A DNA stretch of 64,000 nt from the NCBI GenBank assembly GCA_907165065.1, contig OU015532.1, positions 39,722,339 through 39,786,338 on the forward strand. The letters are read 5' to 3'. The notes under the pieces were generated by a model, which was given only the letters and a program-made list of their open reading frames with translations, searched no databases and was not told the origin of the DNA. Origin of the DNA: Caprimulgus europaeus (lineage: Eukaryota > Chordata > Aves > Caprimulgiformes > Caprimulgidae). The first letter of the stretch is position 1. Each line of letters opens with the position of its first letter. A program made the position numbers and the translations under genes. Of the stretch, positions 48,101 through 56,870 are shown piece after piece.

Positions 48101-51100
48101 TGTTTTTGAAAAATCTTGAACTGACTCCATTTGAGATCTTTACCTCTTGCCATTTTTATAACAGAGTTTGAGAGATTAAAGCACTAATGCTAGGTATTCA
48201 CAGGCATTTGTATAGCATACAGACCAGTGTTCCTCAATAACTGTGTGAGGAGCAAGCTACCTTCTGTTGCAGTTTATTAATGTGTTCTGTTTTTCGGGTT
48301 GTAGGTGCCTGCAATAGTCCTAATCAGCCCAATGCTGTAAAAAGGAAGAAGCTTGCTGTGGATAGTGTTTTCAATAAATTTGATGATGAAGATAGTGATG
48401 ATGTGCCCCGGAAAAGGAAACTTGTTCCCCTGGATTATGGTGATGAAGATAAAAGCAATATCAAAGGCAGTGTCAATACAGAAGAAAAACGCAAACATAT
48501 TAAGAGTCTTATTGAGAAGATTCCCACAGCAAAACCAGAGCTTTTTGCTTATCCTCTTGACTGGTCAATTGTGGATTCAGTAAGTTGATTTCTTTCAGCC
48601 ATTTACAAAAAAGCTTATTTTTTCAAAACAAACCTTGGAATTTAATAGCAAAACAATGTTCCTGAGACCCCAGTGGACTGGAGCATCATCATCCAATGGA
48701 ATAAAATTTTTAAGTACTGTATTTCTTGTCCATATATAATACTTACTCTGAAGTATGCCTGCTTATTTTTGTTTGGCCCCTCCTGAATTATTGCTACAGA
48801 TTGTCTAGCAGTTTTATGGAAGGGGGAAAAAAGATCCTGTAAAAACATGTTTGGCTGTCAGAAATACTTGCAGATGCCAAATTGCTAAGGGCTATTTCAT
48901 TGATAACAAAACTTATCTTCTGCTAAATAGTTGTTTGGGTCTTCTGGCTGCCTATCTGGCAGTATTGTTTCAAAACAGTAAAGTTTATGCTAATTATGGG
49001 TGTTTGGTTTTTTTTTTTTCTTTTTCCAGACGCTAATGGAACGTCGAATTAGACCATGGATCAACAAGAAAATAATAGAATATATTGGAGAAGAAGAAGC
49101 CACGCTAGTTGACTTTGTTTGTTCTAAGGTTAATATCTTCCCCTTCCTTTGTGAAGTCTGGGTTTTGCGCCATATTTAATTTGCTGTACCTGTATTTGAA
49201 GGCAGTCTGTGTTTAGCTTCTCTGTTATCTACCATACTCAGCAGCAGACGGTGTACTTGGAATCAACATATACCCTGATGTTTACAGGTTACCGTATGCT
49301 TATGCACAGTATGTACGTGTTAGGTGCTCTGTTACATGTTAGATGAACACAGAACTAGATAAAGAAATGAGCAGTTGACAAGAGCAGCTGTTCTAACTGA
49401 TAGTTTTAGCATTAGATTTCAGAGTTATATCTCATTGGCAATTAACATTTTTAACTTAAAAATACAATTTATGTGAATACAGAGGAAGAAAGCCGTATCT
49501 TGATTTTACATACGTTTTTGGATTAACTAGATTTGCTTCTTAAAAAGCTTTTTAGATGCTGTTGTTGCTTTAGTTGCAAACAAATACTAACATTTTAGAG
49601 TTAGCATTAGAAGTCATTCTGCTCTACCTTTTAGACATTGCATAACTTGTTCAAACTAAATTCTGTGTAGCTTTTTTCTAAATTCTAATAACTTGCCTTT
49701 TAAAATCTGTCACAACAATTCAATGGCTTTTCATCAATAGGGAATTTAAAACTCAAACTATCATGGTACTCACATTCATAATGGCTTGTCTTGGTTTATC
49801 TTCTAGGGCTACTGTCTGAGAGGCAAAGCAAGTGACAGTTTTATGGCAAGGTGGTTAGTAGAAAGTGAAAAGCAGAAATGGAATATTTGCCAAGCTTAAA
49901 TTAGATATATAAATAAATGCCATTTTCTCATATTGAAAGACAACTTACTGGGGTCTGAGGAAAAAAAAATTCTAGATGTTCAACAGGCAGGTTGAAAATT
50001 AAGTTATGGAAAATGATACAGGGAGAATTTTGCCTTTGTCTTCCACTAGGAATTCATTGTTGAAGGAAGGGGAGCTTATTCCTTAAATTAGGAGAACTTA
50101 ATTGGAGATGCAAGAATAGCCAGCAACTACAGGACCTGCTGAATCTCTGGAGTTTCTTGGAATTTATTCCTCAGTAACTAGCCATAAACTAGCACTCCCT
50201 GTGATGGTATCTGATATGGTTTAATACTAATTTTTGCCCTGGCTAATACCAGAATCTAATGAACTGCAAATATTTTTTGCATGTGCATTCAAAAGCATTC
50301 AAAATCCTTGAGAATTAACTATTTTTTGTCCAAAGATGTTTATATGGTTTAATCTGAGTTTTCAGTCTAAAAAGAATTGTTTGTTTCAGGTTATGGCTCA
50401 CAGCTCCCCACAGAGTATACTGGATGATGTTGCCATGGTAAGCATAAATTGTGTAACACCTTCAACACTACAATGAAGCTAATATCTGATTATACTGATG
50501 CTGAACAATCAGTATACAATTTAAAAATAGTTCTGCAAAATAGGAATCCCTAACAGAAATATTTGGCATAGAAAGCGTGCATTAGATGTGAAAGCTGTTT
50601 TGATTGATGAACAGATCATGCTAGCACAGGCATGATTTTGCAGTTTATAACATCCAGGTAGAAATTACTGTTCCCTGTTGAGAATTTCTCAGTATTTGGA
50701 AAAGTGAAACAAAAATTCTGTCCCTAACTGTAGAGGTAAAAATCCACAGTAACAGAACTGTATCAGAATTATAAACTTCTATTCATTCTCACTCTGGTAA
50801 CTAGATTTTTATAATTAGTGGTTTAGTGGGTCTATTCCTAATTAATGAACAAAAGGTGATTTTTCTCTAGAAGAGTTAAAGTTCTTTTTTGCATGGTATT
50901 GCAAGAGAGAAACTTCATGAAATAAAGCTACTGTTTCACCATATTTTCATGCACTGAAAGGTGAATAAAAACATAATTGGTCACTCTCTTTCAGTAAGGA
51001 AACTTGGAGGCAAAATTGGTAGGAGCCAGATGCGTAGTGGAAGTTAGTAGGTTGTTCTGGGTGTGACTAGTAGGTGACCTGGGGAACTTTCTGAGAGATG

Positions 51101-51617
51101 TTGTGCCTGTTAAAAGTTTGCATAGATTCAAGAAAAGCCTGGATAGTAAGTTCAAGGAAGAGAAATCTATCAAGATTTTCCTTAATAAATATACAAGGAA
51201 GTTCCAAGCTGAAAATGAGCAGGGACTAGGAGAGAATTAAGGGAAAATAGCACATGTGTATGTCTTGTTCTTACGTTCTTCCCAAGCATGCCATTTCTCT
51301 GCCTCTTCCCAAGCCACTTCTGGAGTCTAGAATACTGAGACTTCTATCTCTTAGTGCTCAACAGCTGCATTATACAAGTATATAATTAAAGCCTAGTCAA
51401 GTCAGATGATAAATGCAGGACAGACAAGTTCACTCATTTTCTAGTTCTAATATGTCTAGAATTGGTCTTTGTAACAGGAATGCCTAACTTAAAAAATAAT
51501 CTATAAAATGTATGTTTCCTACAGGTACTAGACGAAGAAGCTGAAGTTTTCATAGTCAAAATGTGGAGGTTGTTGATATACGAGACAGAGGCGAAGAAGA
51601 TTGGTCTAGTGAAATAA
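24062..51617 (+). CDS. RBM25: RBM25, RNA-binding motif protein 25 (complete spliced CDS)
   Basis: RBM25 is a nuclear speckle splicing regulator. It is known to associate with U1 snRNP (LUC7L3-linked) and to influence 5' splice-site choice, including at BCL2L1. Eighteen coding exons join in phase: 24062-24167, 27847-27896, 29577-29747, 30060-30117, 31293-31453, 34033-34215, 36427-36480, 36740-36823, 40374-40642, 41582-41798, 42124-42213, 45889-45962, 46426-46576, 46936-47260, 48305-48579, 49030-49128, 50390-50437 and 51525-51617. They total 2508 nt, giving 835 residues (human about 843). Domains are a Pro-rich N-terminus (1-52), an RRM (about 87-165; RNP2 VFVGNI at 90-95, RNP1-like AFGFCEYK at 129-136), a long Arg/Glu repeat region (about 290-450), a Lys/Glu acidic region (500-620) and a C-terminal PWI domain (about 735-835) with RPWINKK. 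All introns are GT-AG except intron 15, which is GC-AG. The start is the first ATG after the 24047 acceptor and matches [13 protein letters not shown]. Confidence 0.96.
25838..25866. repeat. Perfect 11-bp hairpin
   Basis: ACCACTAAGAT at 25838-25848 and its exact reverse complement at 25856-25866 flank a 7-nt loop (GTAAAAA). The word GTGGTCCATAT then occurs twice just downstream. Confidence 0.8.
26040..26600 (-). mobile_element. Ancient antisense CR1/L3-like LINE fragment
   Basis: Read on the plus strand, the sequence tracks the reverse complement of the 3' ORF2 region of old amniote CR1/L3 elements as I recall it. Examples are CTACTTCCTTATGTCTGTCTT, GGTGCACCAGGATTTTGTGTAG and TGATGATGCCCAACAC. 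It is far more diverged than the other CR1 copies here. The boundaries are approximate. Confidence 0.5.
27847..27896 (+). CDS. RBM25: RBM25 exon 3
   Basis: This 50-nt exon has acceptor TCTCAG and donor gtaagt. It completes Gly36 and encodes [16 protein letters not shown] (37-52), part of the Pro-rich N-terminal segment. Confidence 0.95.
27897..29576 (+). other. RBM25: RBM25 intron 3
   Basis: This 1.7 kb AT-rich intron contains an antisense CR1 tail at 29137-29342 and an A/C-rich run near 29,470-29,545. Nothing else is recognised. Confidence 0.6.
29137..29342 (-). mobile_element. CR1 LINE 3' tail, antisense
   Basis: This reverse-oriented CR1 terminus begins AATCAGAGAATCATGGAATGG. It runs through the CCTTAAAGATCATCCAGTTCC segment and a short piece of 3' CR1 (CAACCTGTTCCAGTGTCTTACC), then stops abruptly. 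Confidence 0.85.
29577..29747 (+). CDS. RBM25: RBM25 exon 4 (start of RRM)
   Basis: This 171-nt, phase-0 exon encodes residues 53-109: [15 protein letters not shown], then [16 protein letters not shown]. It carries RNP2 (VFVGNI) of the RRM. The acceptor is TTTCTAG and the donor gtaagt. Confidence 0.96.
30060..30117 (+). CDS. RBM25: RBM25 exon 5 (RRM)
   Basis: This 58-nt exon encodes [19 protein letters not shown] (110-128) plus one base, the middle of the RRM. The acceptor is TTAATGCAG and the donor gtactt. Confidence 0.95.
30118..31292 (+). other. RBM25: RBM25 intron 5
   Basis: This intron is T-rich and contains an antisense CR1 tail at 30925-31082. Nothing else is recognised. Confidence 0.6.
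30925..31082 (-). mobile_element. CR1 LINE 3' tail, antisense
   Basis: It starts AATCACAGAATTGTAGAATGG, continues with GGGACCTTTAAAGGTCATCC, and is truncated within about 160 bp. It has the same CR1 3' signature as the other tails. Confidence 0.85.
31293..31453 (+). CDS. RBM25: RBM25 exon 6 (end of RRM)
   Basis: This 161-nt exon completes Ala129 and encodes residues 130-182. It carries the RNP1-like FGFCEYKEP, then [20 protein letters not shown], ending KKKASNG. The acceptor is CATTTCAG and the donor gtatgt. Confidence 0.96.
31454..34032 (+). other. RBM25: RBM25 intron 6
   Basis: This 2.6 kb intron has G/T-rich runs (about 32,772-32,825 and 33,842-33,935) and a pyrimidine-rich block near 33,020-33,240. 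Read on the minus strand that block is purine-rich and followed by AATAAA words near 32,950-32,990. It might be a degraded LTR or other repeat end, but I cannot name it. Confidence 0.5.
34033..34215 (+). CDS. RBM25: RBM25 exon 7
   Basis: This 183-nt, phase-0 exon encodes residues 183-243: [20 protein letters not shown], an amphipathic [18 protein letters not shown] segment and a basic [11 protein letters not shown] tail. The acceptor is TTTTTCCTTAG and the donor gtatgt. Confidence 0.96.
35418..35441. repeat. (TATC)n microsatellite
   Basis: A short tandem of about five TATC units is followed by a TATATA run. It is likely length-polymorphic. Confidence 0.8.
36023..36291. mobile_element. MITE-like DNA transposon (pogo/Tigger-like TIRs)
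   Basis: This 269-bp segment is bounded by a perfect 15-bp terminal inverted repeat, GAACCTCGCTAATTC, at 36030-36044 and its reverse complement at 36272-36286. The right end reads ...CTG followed by TA, as expected for a TA-target element. The left end CACGGGGG is degenerate and its flanking TA is not clear. A third copy of the motif lies inside, inverted, at 36082-36095, and forms an exact 14-bp hairpin with 36034-36047. The TIR resembles the CAGNNGAACCTCG ends of pogo/Tigger-type elements as I remember them. There is no transposase reading frame, so the copy is non-autonomous. Confidence 0.65.
36427..36480 (+). CDS. RBM25: RBM25 exon 8
   Basis: This 54-nt, in-frame exon encodes [18 protein letters not shown] (244-261). 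The acceptor TTTTCCGCAG is repeated inside the exon 11 nt downstream, giving a second potential acceptor at 36437. The donor is gttcgt. Confidence 0.95.
36740..36823 (+). CDS. RBM25: RBM25 exon 9
   Basis: This 84-nt exon encodes residues 262-289: [20 protein letters not shown] then SKFRDTHK. Its phase is 0 at both ends. The donor is gtagta (weak), opening the 3.5 kb intron 9 that holds candidate cassette exons. Confidence 0.95.
38366..38409 (+). other. Candidate cassette exon A in RBM25 intron 9
   Basis: This 44-nt segment is unlike its surroundings: it holds several CpGs and a purine-rich GAAGAGAGC motif. It ends at a strong donor, GAG then gtaagat. The acceptor is ATTGCAG at 38365 (weak pyrimidine tract) or TTTACAG at 38382. 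From phase 0 the 44-nt form reads open ([14 protein letters not shown]) but shifts the frame. The 27-nt form has an in-frame TGA. Confidence 0.35.
39133..39184 (+). other. Candidate cassette exon B in RBM25 intron 9
   Basis: This 52-nt segment lies between a good acceptor (TTTATTTCTGTAG) and a consensus donor (CCAG then gtaaga). It reads open from phase 0 ([17 protein letters not shown]). Its inclusion alone would shift exon 10 into a frame that hits TGA after about 17 codons, so it would behave as a poison exon. It is inferred from splice-site strength only. Confidence 0.4.
40374..40642 (+). CDS. RBM25: RBM25 exon 10 (Arg/Glu repeat, part 1)
   Basis: This 269-nt exon encodes residues 290-378 plus two bases. 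[20 protein letters not shown] leads into the charged RE/RD repeat and ends [11 protein letters not shown]. This region is the RS-like low-complexity domain linked to speckle targeting. The +1 frame is also open throughout, a by-product of the purine-rich repeat. The donor is gtaaat. Confidence 0.95.
41582..41798 (+). CDS. RBM25: RBM25 exon 11 (Arg/Glu repeat, part 2)
   Basis: This 217-nt exon completes Arg379 and encodes residues 380-451: [18 protein letters not shown], then [18 protein letters not shown] and [11 protein letters not shown]. The acceptor is CTTCCTTCAG and the donor gtaggt. The repeat is a few units shorter than my memory of the human protein, which accounts for most of the length difference. 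Confidence 0.95.
42124..42213 (+). CDS. RBM25: RBM25 exon 12
   Basis: This 90-nt, phase-0 exon encodes residues 452-481: [20 protein letters not shown] then [10 protein letters not shown]. The acceptor is GTTGTAG and the donor gtaaat. Confidence 0.95.
42214..45888 (+). other. RBM25: RBM25 intron 12
   Basis: This 3.7 kb intron has been enlarged by a 2 kb sense-oriented CR1 insertion (43136-45144). The flanks are AT-rich and otherwise featureless. Confidence 0.65.
43136..45144 (+). mobile_element. CR1 LINE, 2 kb copy with much of ORF2
   Basis: This CR1 is inserted in sense orientation in RBM25 intron 12. ORF2 pieces run in order: a linker region ([20 protein letters not shown], near 43190), the reverse transcriptase ([19 protein letters not shown] near 43810; [11 protein letters not shown] near 44025; an intact FADD box near 44267), then the C-terminal part ([20 protein letters not shown] near 44350). 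The 3' end is ATTCTGTG-ATTCTGTA at 45128-45143. In-frame stops (for example near 43386, 43924 and 44107) make it inactive. It is less decayed than the copy at the left of the window. Confidence 0.92.
45889..45962 (+). CDS. RBM25: RBM25 exon 13
   Basis: This 74-nt exon encodes [20 protein letters not shown] then PKYY (482-505) plus two bases of Arg506. The acceptor is TTTCTTGCAG and the donor gtttgt. Confidence 0.95.
46426..46576 (+). CDS. RBM25: RBM25 exon 14
   Basis: This 151-nt exon completes Arg506 and encodes residues 507-556: [20 protein letters not shown], ending [15 protein letters not shown]. It is a predicted helical, highly charged segment. The acceptor is TTTTGTAG and the donor gtaagt. 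Confidence 0.95.
46936..47260 (+). CDS. RBM25: RBM25 exon 15 (acidic region; GC donor)
   Basis: This 325-nt exon encodes residues 557-664 plus one base: [20 protein letters not shown], a poly-Glu tract, then [15 protein letters not shown] and [17 protein letters not shown] is a sumoylation-type motif. The donor is AAACTGG then gcaagt, a GC donor. Reading through it would add 20 residues and a stop. Confidence 0.95.
47261..48304 (+). other. RBM25: RBM25 intron 15 (GC-AG)
   Basis: The intron starts gcaagt and ends TTGTAG. The assignment is forced by phase: exon 15 ends in phase 1 after KL and exon 16 supplies GT to make Gly665, followed by ACNSPNQPN, which aligns with the human LGASNSPGQPN junction. 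No GT donor nearby gives the same protein. Confidence 0.85.
48305..48579 (+). CDS. RBM25: RBM25 exon 16 (start of PWI region)
   Basis: This 275-nt exon completes Gly665 and encodes residues 666-756: a basic [15 protein letters not shown] segment, [15 protein letters not shown], then the start of the PWI domain ([30 protein letters not shown]). The donor is gtaagt. Confidence 0.95.
49030..49128 (+). CDS. RBM25: RBM25 exon 17 (PWI signature)
   Basis: This 99-nt exon encodes residues 757-789, [20 protein letters not shown] then [13 protein letters not shown]. It contains the Pro-Trp-Ile signature of the PWI nucleic-acid-binding fold. The acceptor is T-rich and ends CCAG; the donor is gttaat. 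Confidence 0.96.
49129..50389 (+). other. RBM25: RBM25 intron 17
   Basis: This 1.26 kb intron is AT-rich. I see no gene, repeat or regulatory element in it. Confidence 0.6.
50390..50437 (+). CDS. RBM25: RBM25 exon 18
   Basis: This 48-nt, phase-0 exon encodes [16 protein letters not shown] (790-805), a helix of the PWI domain. The acceptor is TTGTTTCAG and the donor gtaagc. Confidence 0.95.
50438..51524 (+). other. RBM25: RBM25 intron 18
   Basis: This AT-rich, 1.1 kb intron has nothing recognised in it. Confidence 0.6.
51525..51617 (+). CDS. RBM25: RBM25 exon 19, coding part
   Basis: It encodes the last 30 residues, [20 protein letters not shown] then [10 protein letters not shown], and the TAA stop at 51615-51617. 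This ends the PWI domain at the usual C-terminus. An AATAAA at 51613-51618 overlaps the stop codon. Confidence 0.96.
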   Translation, partial: VLDEEAEVFIVKMWRLLIYETEAKKIGLVK

Positions 51618-53540
51618 AGCACTCTCCTGGCTTCTAGGGTTCCATTTCAATTTTGGGCTTTTTTTCTCCCCATCATTCAAAGACTTTAAATTTTCTCTGT
51701 TCTCAGAGACTTGAGACCTGTATTTTTTTATGTAGAAAATGTGAATTTTTTTGTCCTCTGGTCTGAGGCCCCCTTTACCCTTCTCAGTTAGTTATTTGAA
51801 TCCTGCATTGGTTCTCTTTATAATTCACAAGGTACAGTTACCGGTATGTTTTATAAGCTGCAGCTACTGTACATGCTCTCTGGTAATTTTGTTATGTTTC
51901 TCTTATTCTTGTAAATATTAAGGAAAAAAAAAGGTGCCCCTGTTTTGCAAAACATTTGCACTTAATGTGAAACTGTATCAGATGCAGATGAAGACAAAAG
52001 ATTTTACTGCAAATTTATCAGTGCTTTTTTTTTTTTTTTCTTCATACTCTCCCTCTTTTTAATTCAGGAAAGATCAATATACAATTTAAAAATAAGTGGC
52101 TTGAGCTGCCTTCACAGAACAGCTTTGTGTGTTCATTTGGTCCCCTCATCTGACTCTGGAAAAGGAGTTCCCTCAGACTTCTCATTCTCATGTAGTCTTG
52201 GTACTTTGTTGCCCATTGGGAATTACTAGTGAAGCTGGGAACAATCTCTTGCAGATGCTGTGCTACTTTCCTAGAAAGTGCAAATTTTGGGAAGTTTTTT
52301 ATTCTTTGCTCAGTTTAAACAAGAGCAGGACCTCAATTCAGTAAGTGCTATTTAATGATTTTTTTTTTTAACCTAGTATATGTTCTGCTGAATTTCATTT
52401 TAGCCCTTCACTATTATCCCTTCTGTCTCCAAAATAATCAGATAGATTTTTTTTTTTTTTTAAAGAAGTTATTTTTAAAAGCATTTTTTTAGTATTCTGG
52501 AAAAAAATACCTGTCTGGATGTAACTGACCATAGCAGCTGACAAAAACTAAACCATAAGTTTTCAAACAAAGCTGAAGTCTTGTTTTTATCCATACTGTT
52601 AAACTGGCCCCAACTTTTGTTTTCTACTGTAAGCAGTCTAGTGCCCACAAAAAGAGGGTGATACTTTCCTGCCTTGTTTGTATGGGTTTTTATAAATAGG
52701 CTGTTATGGTATAAATAATGAGATGTACTGTAAACTGCATTTTTTATCTCATACCTGGATAAGAAGACAAATTGATAATGTGCTATGAGCTGTTTTGATT
52801 GCAGGAGGACTGTGTTCCAGGGAGCAAACCGTCTCAAAAACATTTTTAATTTTTAAACACAATTCTTAATAGCAAACAAATTAAGTAAAGGTGTTCCAGT
52901 ATCTCTATATTGTATTTAACTGAAGGATACAGGTTGACCTGTTCAGAAAACGTAACTGTGACCTTGAGTTACTAGTTCTTTGTATCTGGAGAGGACACTT
53001 GAAAACACTGTTCTTAACAAATGGGATCGTGTAAAGGTTCCACCATGTAAATATTTCAGATATTAAAAATGTATATATTTGATTTAAGGGCTGACTTTTT
53101 TTGTTTGGAGTCTTGTGCAGCATGCAATTATATTTAACACTGCTTTCTGACTCAACAAGTATTCACAGATTAGGGATGGGTTGGTTGTTTTTTGTTTGTT
53201 TGTTTTTTAAAACTACCTCCTGCTTTGTCAGGTGACTAGAAGCCTGCCAAATTGCAGATGTGGTGCCAATATGTTCTTTCTCATCCCTGTAATACTACAC
53301 ACCACAAAATATTCTTTTTTAACTTGTAATGCAATGCTCAGATGTTACTTTTACATTGTGCTTGAGTTTGAGGGAAAATGTTTTGTTTTACATACTTATA
53401 TGCTGCTACCTTCCTCTTTTTTTTTTCTGCAACTGGATGTTACCCTAAGAAATTACTTCCCCCTTCTCTCCATATGGTTTTTGCATCAGCATTTACTAAA
53501 AATCCTTCAAATTCTAAATAAATTCAAAACTTGCTATGTT
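51618..53540 (+). other. RBM25: RBM25 3'UTR (probable)
   Basis: AU-rich sequence with long T runs follows the stop. Candidate poly(A) signals are ATTAAA at 53062-53067 and AATAAA at 53517-53522, and I place the likely end just after the latter. A further AATAAA occurs at 54836-54841. The true site cannot be set without transcript data. Confidence 0.5.
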
Positions 53541-55857
53541 TGTAGTAAATACAGAGAAGAGGGAAAGTGAAATTCATGAGTGCTTTATGTCCTGCTAATA
53601 TGGCATTCTCACTGTTATTATTAGTAGTTAAACGAGCCAAATGCAACAAATGCATTGTAATGCCACTGTGTGACATTGCCTAATGTACTTGTTGCGATTC
53701 TTCAGTGAAAGCTCAAGTTGTGAAACTTCACCTTATTTTCTGCTGCCTTAAACTAAAGCTGTATATTCAGCTATTATATTATTTATGCATTGGACATAAG
53801 CTTGTACTCTTCCTTTACTAAGGAGACTGAAGGCATCTGGGTGAGAACCTGGAGTGTTGAATATCCAGGTAAATAAGCATTTAGAAGCAGTTGTGACTAA
53901 AAAAATTAATTTTGTGGAAGTTGAGGTTTTCTTCAGTAGTGGAAGGAGGAAGGAATAAGTGTTCACTGTAGCACCTCTGGCTTGGCTTATGCAAGTACTT
54001 CAACAAATTTCCCCCTTTCAGATTGCGAAATGCTGCCTTATGAAGTCACTTCTGGTGTTTACCTCTTACTCAAATTAGTGTTATTACTTCTCAGTGGTAA
54101 CGATATATTTTGTCTGTGGTGCAAATTATGTAGTGCTGAGAGGTTCTCCATACAGAAAGTAACTTCAGTTAGTTTTCTTTCAGCACACAGTAACAGAATT
54201 ATTTCAAGATAAACTTGGAAAATTTGGGAGATAAAAAGCCTTTTTTGCCAACATTACAACATTTTATTGTCTGAATATGTGATTTAATACACACTATGTG
54301 TGTTCTGTTCATGATTGCACAGATTAAGAGAGTATACTGAGAATGAGATCCATTAGCAAAGTTTATATGTTGCCACTGGGTATTCAGTGCAGCGTGACAT
54401 TGTATGATCCATTCTGTGATGGAAATGTGGTTCAGAAGTTACACATAGTGCATAGAGGGAAAAATAACAATATTTATACAACAGGACTGATTATACTAGT
54501 TGTTGATCTGGACTTTACTATGGAACGAGGCTTTACACCTTAACCTAACACATGCCCTTCCTTAGTCTAATGATAATCATTCTGTGTAACTGCCATCCAG
54601 TGTTACTTGGAATATGTGAGTACAAGGTATAATTCTTTTCATTAGTATGCATTGAAAAGAAATGGGAAACCATGAACAAGTAAATCCACTAGCAAGAATG
54701 ATATATTTTTATATTCTCATTTGATAAGAGACTTTTTTTTTCTTAGCATATTTAACGTGTTTGCATGCTGATGTAGTCTTTCTAATTTGGGACATTTCCT
54801 TCCTCCCTTCTCCTTATAAAGGAGCCTGCATGAAAAATAAACATCTAGTTAGATCATTGTGGCTGGAAACGTGGGCAGGGGGAAGTTTAAACAGTAAGTT
54901 TAGTTTCTTACTGAATTTCTATTTATTACTCATGCTTTCCTGTTACTGAGAGGGAAACATTAGACCTTTTATGCTTTTACTGAATGGAGTTGCTAGATAG
55001 CTACTTCCAGGAGTGGTATTTTAGGAAGGAGATACAGTTAAAACTGGAAGCTGTTGGCTTTTATATTACAATAGGGTCACACTCTATACATTTTCCTATA
55101 TAGGAACACAGGATATAGTACATGCAGACTTACAATTAGTACACAGCCATGCAGTGTTAGCAGTGTAAGGTGTTGTTACTAGGCACAGAGCACACATAAA
55201 TAATAGAATAGTCTGGTACAGGTGTATTTCCATGTTTGGTTTGTTGGGGGGTTTTTCCCCCCCTAAAATTACATAGTTTTATTTGGTTAATGGTTAGGCA
55301 TTGCTTTCTATTAAATGCACTTAATATGCATATGACCCACTGAAACTCTGGTTGTGTCAAAGTGCTCATGTAAAACCTAACTTATATGTGCAGTACTTTT
55401 GTGCCACTTCATTTTCCCATCAATCTTCCTGTAGTGTAGTTAATAGTAATCTACAACATCTGTCTTGAACAAGCAGAATTACATGGTCTCTCAGTGGATT
55501 TTTACTTTTTTTTTATAGTCAGAATGATTACATGTATCATAGCATTTCTTATGTATTAGTAACCCCATTAGGTTATGCAGTTTTAAAAATGAATTGTGGA
55601 TTGCTCTTCAAATACCATGGATTCCAAGATGAGTTTCAAGTTTGAAATTGGCTTCCTTTCTTCCCCAGATGAATCACAGCTCTACAAGAGGCTTCTTGAG
55701 AAGGCCCCACATTGATTTGAGATTAGGTTTTAATATTGTTTTTATCTTGAAATGCGAAGATCCCTTCAAGTTGGGTTTTTTTTTTAAATTTATTTATTTT
55801 TGTCAGGGCGCTTTTCAGACAGGGTTCCTAGCTCATGTGTGACCTGACACACTGAAA
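53541..55857. other. Intergenic, nothing recognised
   Basis: This AT-rich spacer lies between RBM25 and the PSEN1 island. It holds only short chance open frames and poly-T runs. Alternative RBM25 polyadenylation could extend into it. Confidence 0.55.
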
Positions 55858-56870
55858 TCGATTTTCCCGTGCTCCCCTCGCTGCCCTGGGTACCGTCCTT
55901 CGCGGGGTCGCGGGGACGGGCTGGCTTTCCCTCGCACGCCGGTTCTTGGCTGAAGTTCCGGGAGCGCTCGCGCGCTGTGGCCCGGCAGCCGGCTCGTTAG
56001 TCTGTTTTCCGTGGCCACCCCTTGTCCCGGTTTCAGGCTTCACCCTCACGGCGAACTTGTGTCCGGTTCTTTCCGAAACGCTCCGTCCCGTCTCCGCCGT
56101 GTCGGTGGGCGCCTGGGCCCCGGGGCCGAGTTTGGTCGGGGGCCAGTTCCCCGGCCGGGCCCCCCCGCGCCGGCGCTGCCTCCCCCTCGGCGGCTCCTGG
56201 CCGGCCCCGGCGGAAGTGAGGTCGGGGCGGAGGGCGGGGCGCGGGCCGGAAGCGAGCGGGGCCGGGCTGAGGGGCGGCCGGGAGCCGGTGGCGGAGCCCG
56301 CGGGGGCGCGCGTGCAGGTCGGTCTGCTAGCGGCCGCGCGCGGGGGCCACCGCTGTCGGGGCGAGCGCGCGTTGCGGGGTGCCCGCCGGCCTGTGGGGCA
56401 CGGGGCCCGCGCGCTGCGCCACCCGGAGCCAGGCTGGGGTCGCCCCGCAGGCCGGGCGGCGGCGGGGCCGCGAGGAGTCGGCCGGGTGCGGTGTTGGTGT
56501 GGGCCCTGCACCACACTCCCGGGGACCGGGACCAGGACTGGGGCCAGGGCGCGGTCCCCGGCTGCTCCCCTGGCCGGGCTGGGCGGGGTAGACGTGAGTG
56601 GGGCGGTGGCTGGTCAGGCGGCACCGGGACCGGGGGGCTGGTGTCGCCGAGCGGGGTCGGGCGGGGGCCCGACTCCCACACCCACTGCGGCGGGGGCCTC
56701 CCGCCCTCGCGGCCTTTCTGAGGGGAGCTTGGCTGTGCGGAGGCTGCTCCGGGCCGGGGCAGGGCTGAGGGGGAGCTCCTGGGGGGCGCGGTGTGTGCTC
56801 CCCCGGGAAAGCAGCGGCTGCTGGTTGTTGCTTGTGTGAGAGGGAAAGCACGGGATAACGGGCCCCACAG
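55858..56870 (+). promoter_or_regulatory. PSEN1: CpG island promoter of PSEN1
   Basis: An abrupt CpG-rich block begins at about 55,858. It has two ETS-type sites, CGGAAGTGAG at 56211-56220 and CCGGAAGCG at 56246-56254. This fits published dependence of the human PSEN1 promoter on Ets elements. The noncoding first exon should lie here. One candidate donor is GAC then gtgagt, with GT at 56594-56595, but others exist. The many long GC-rich open frames on both strands are not supported as genes. Confidence 0.8.
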
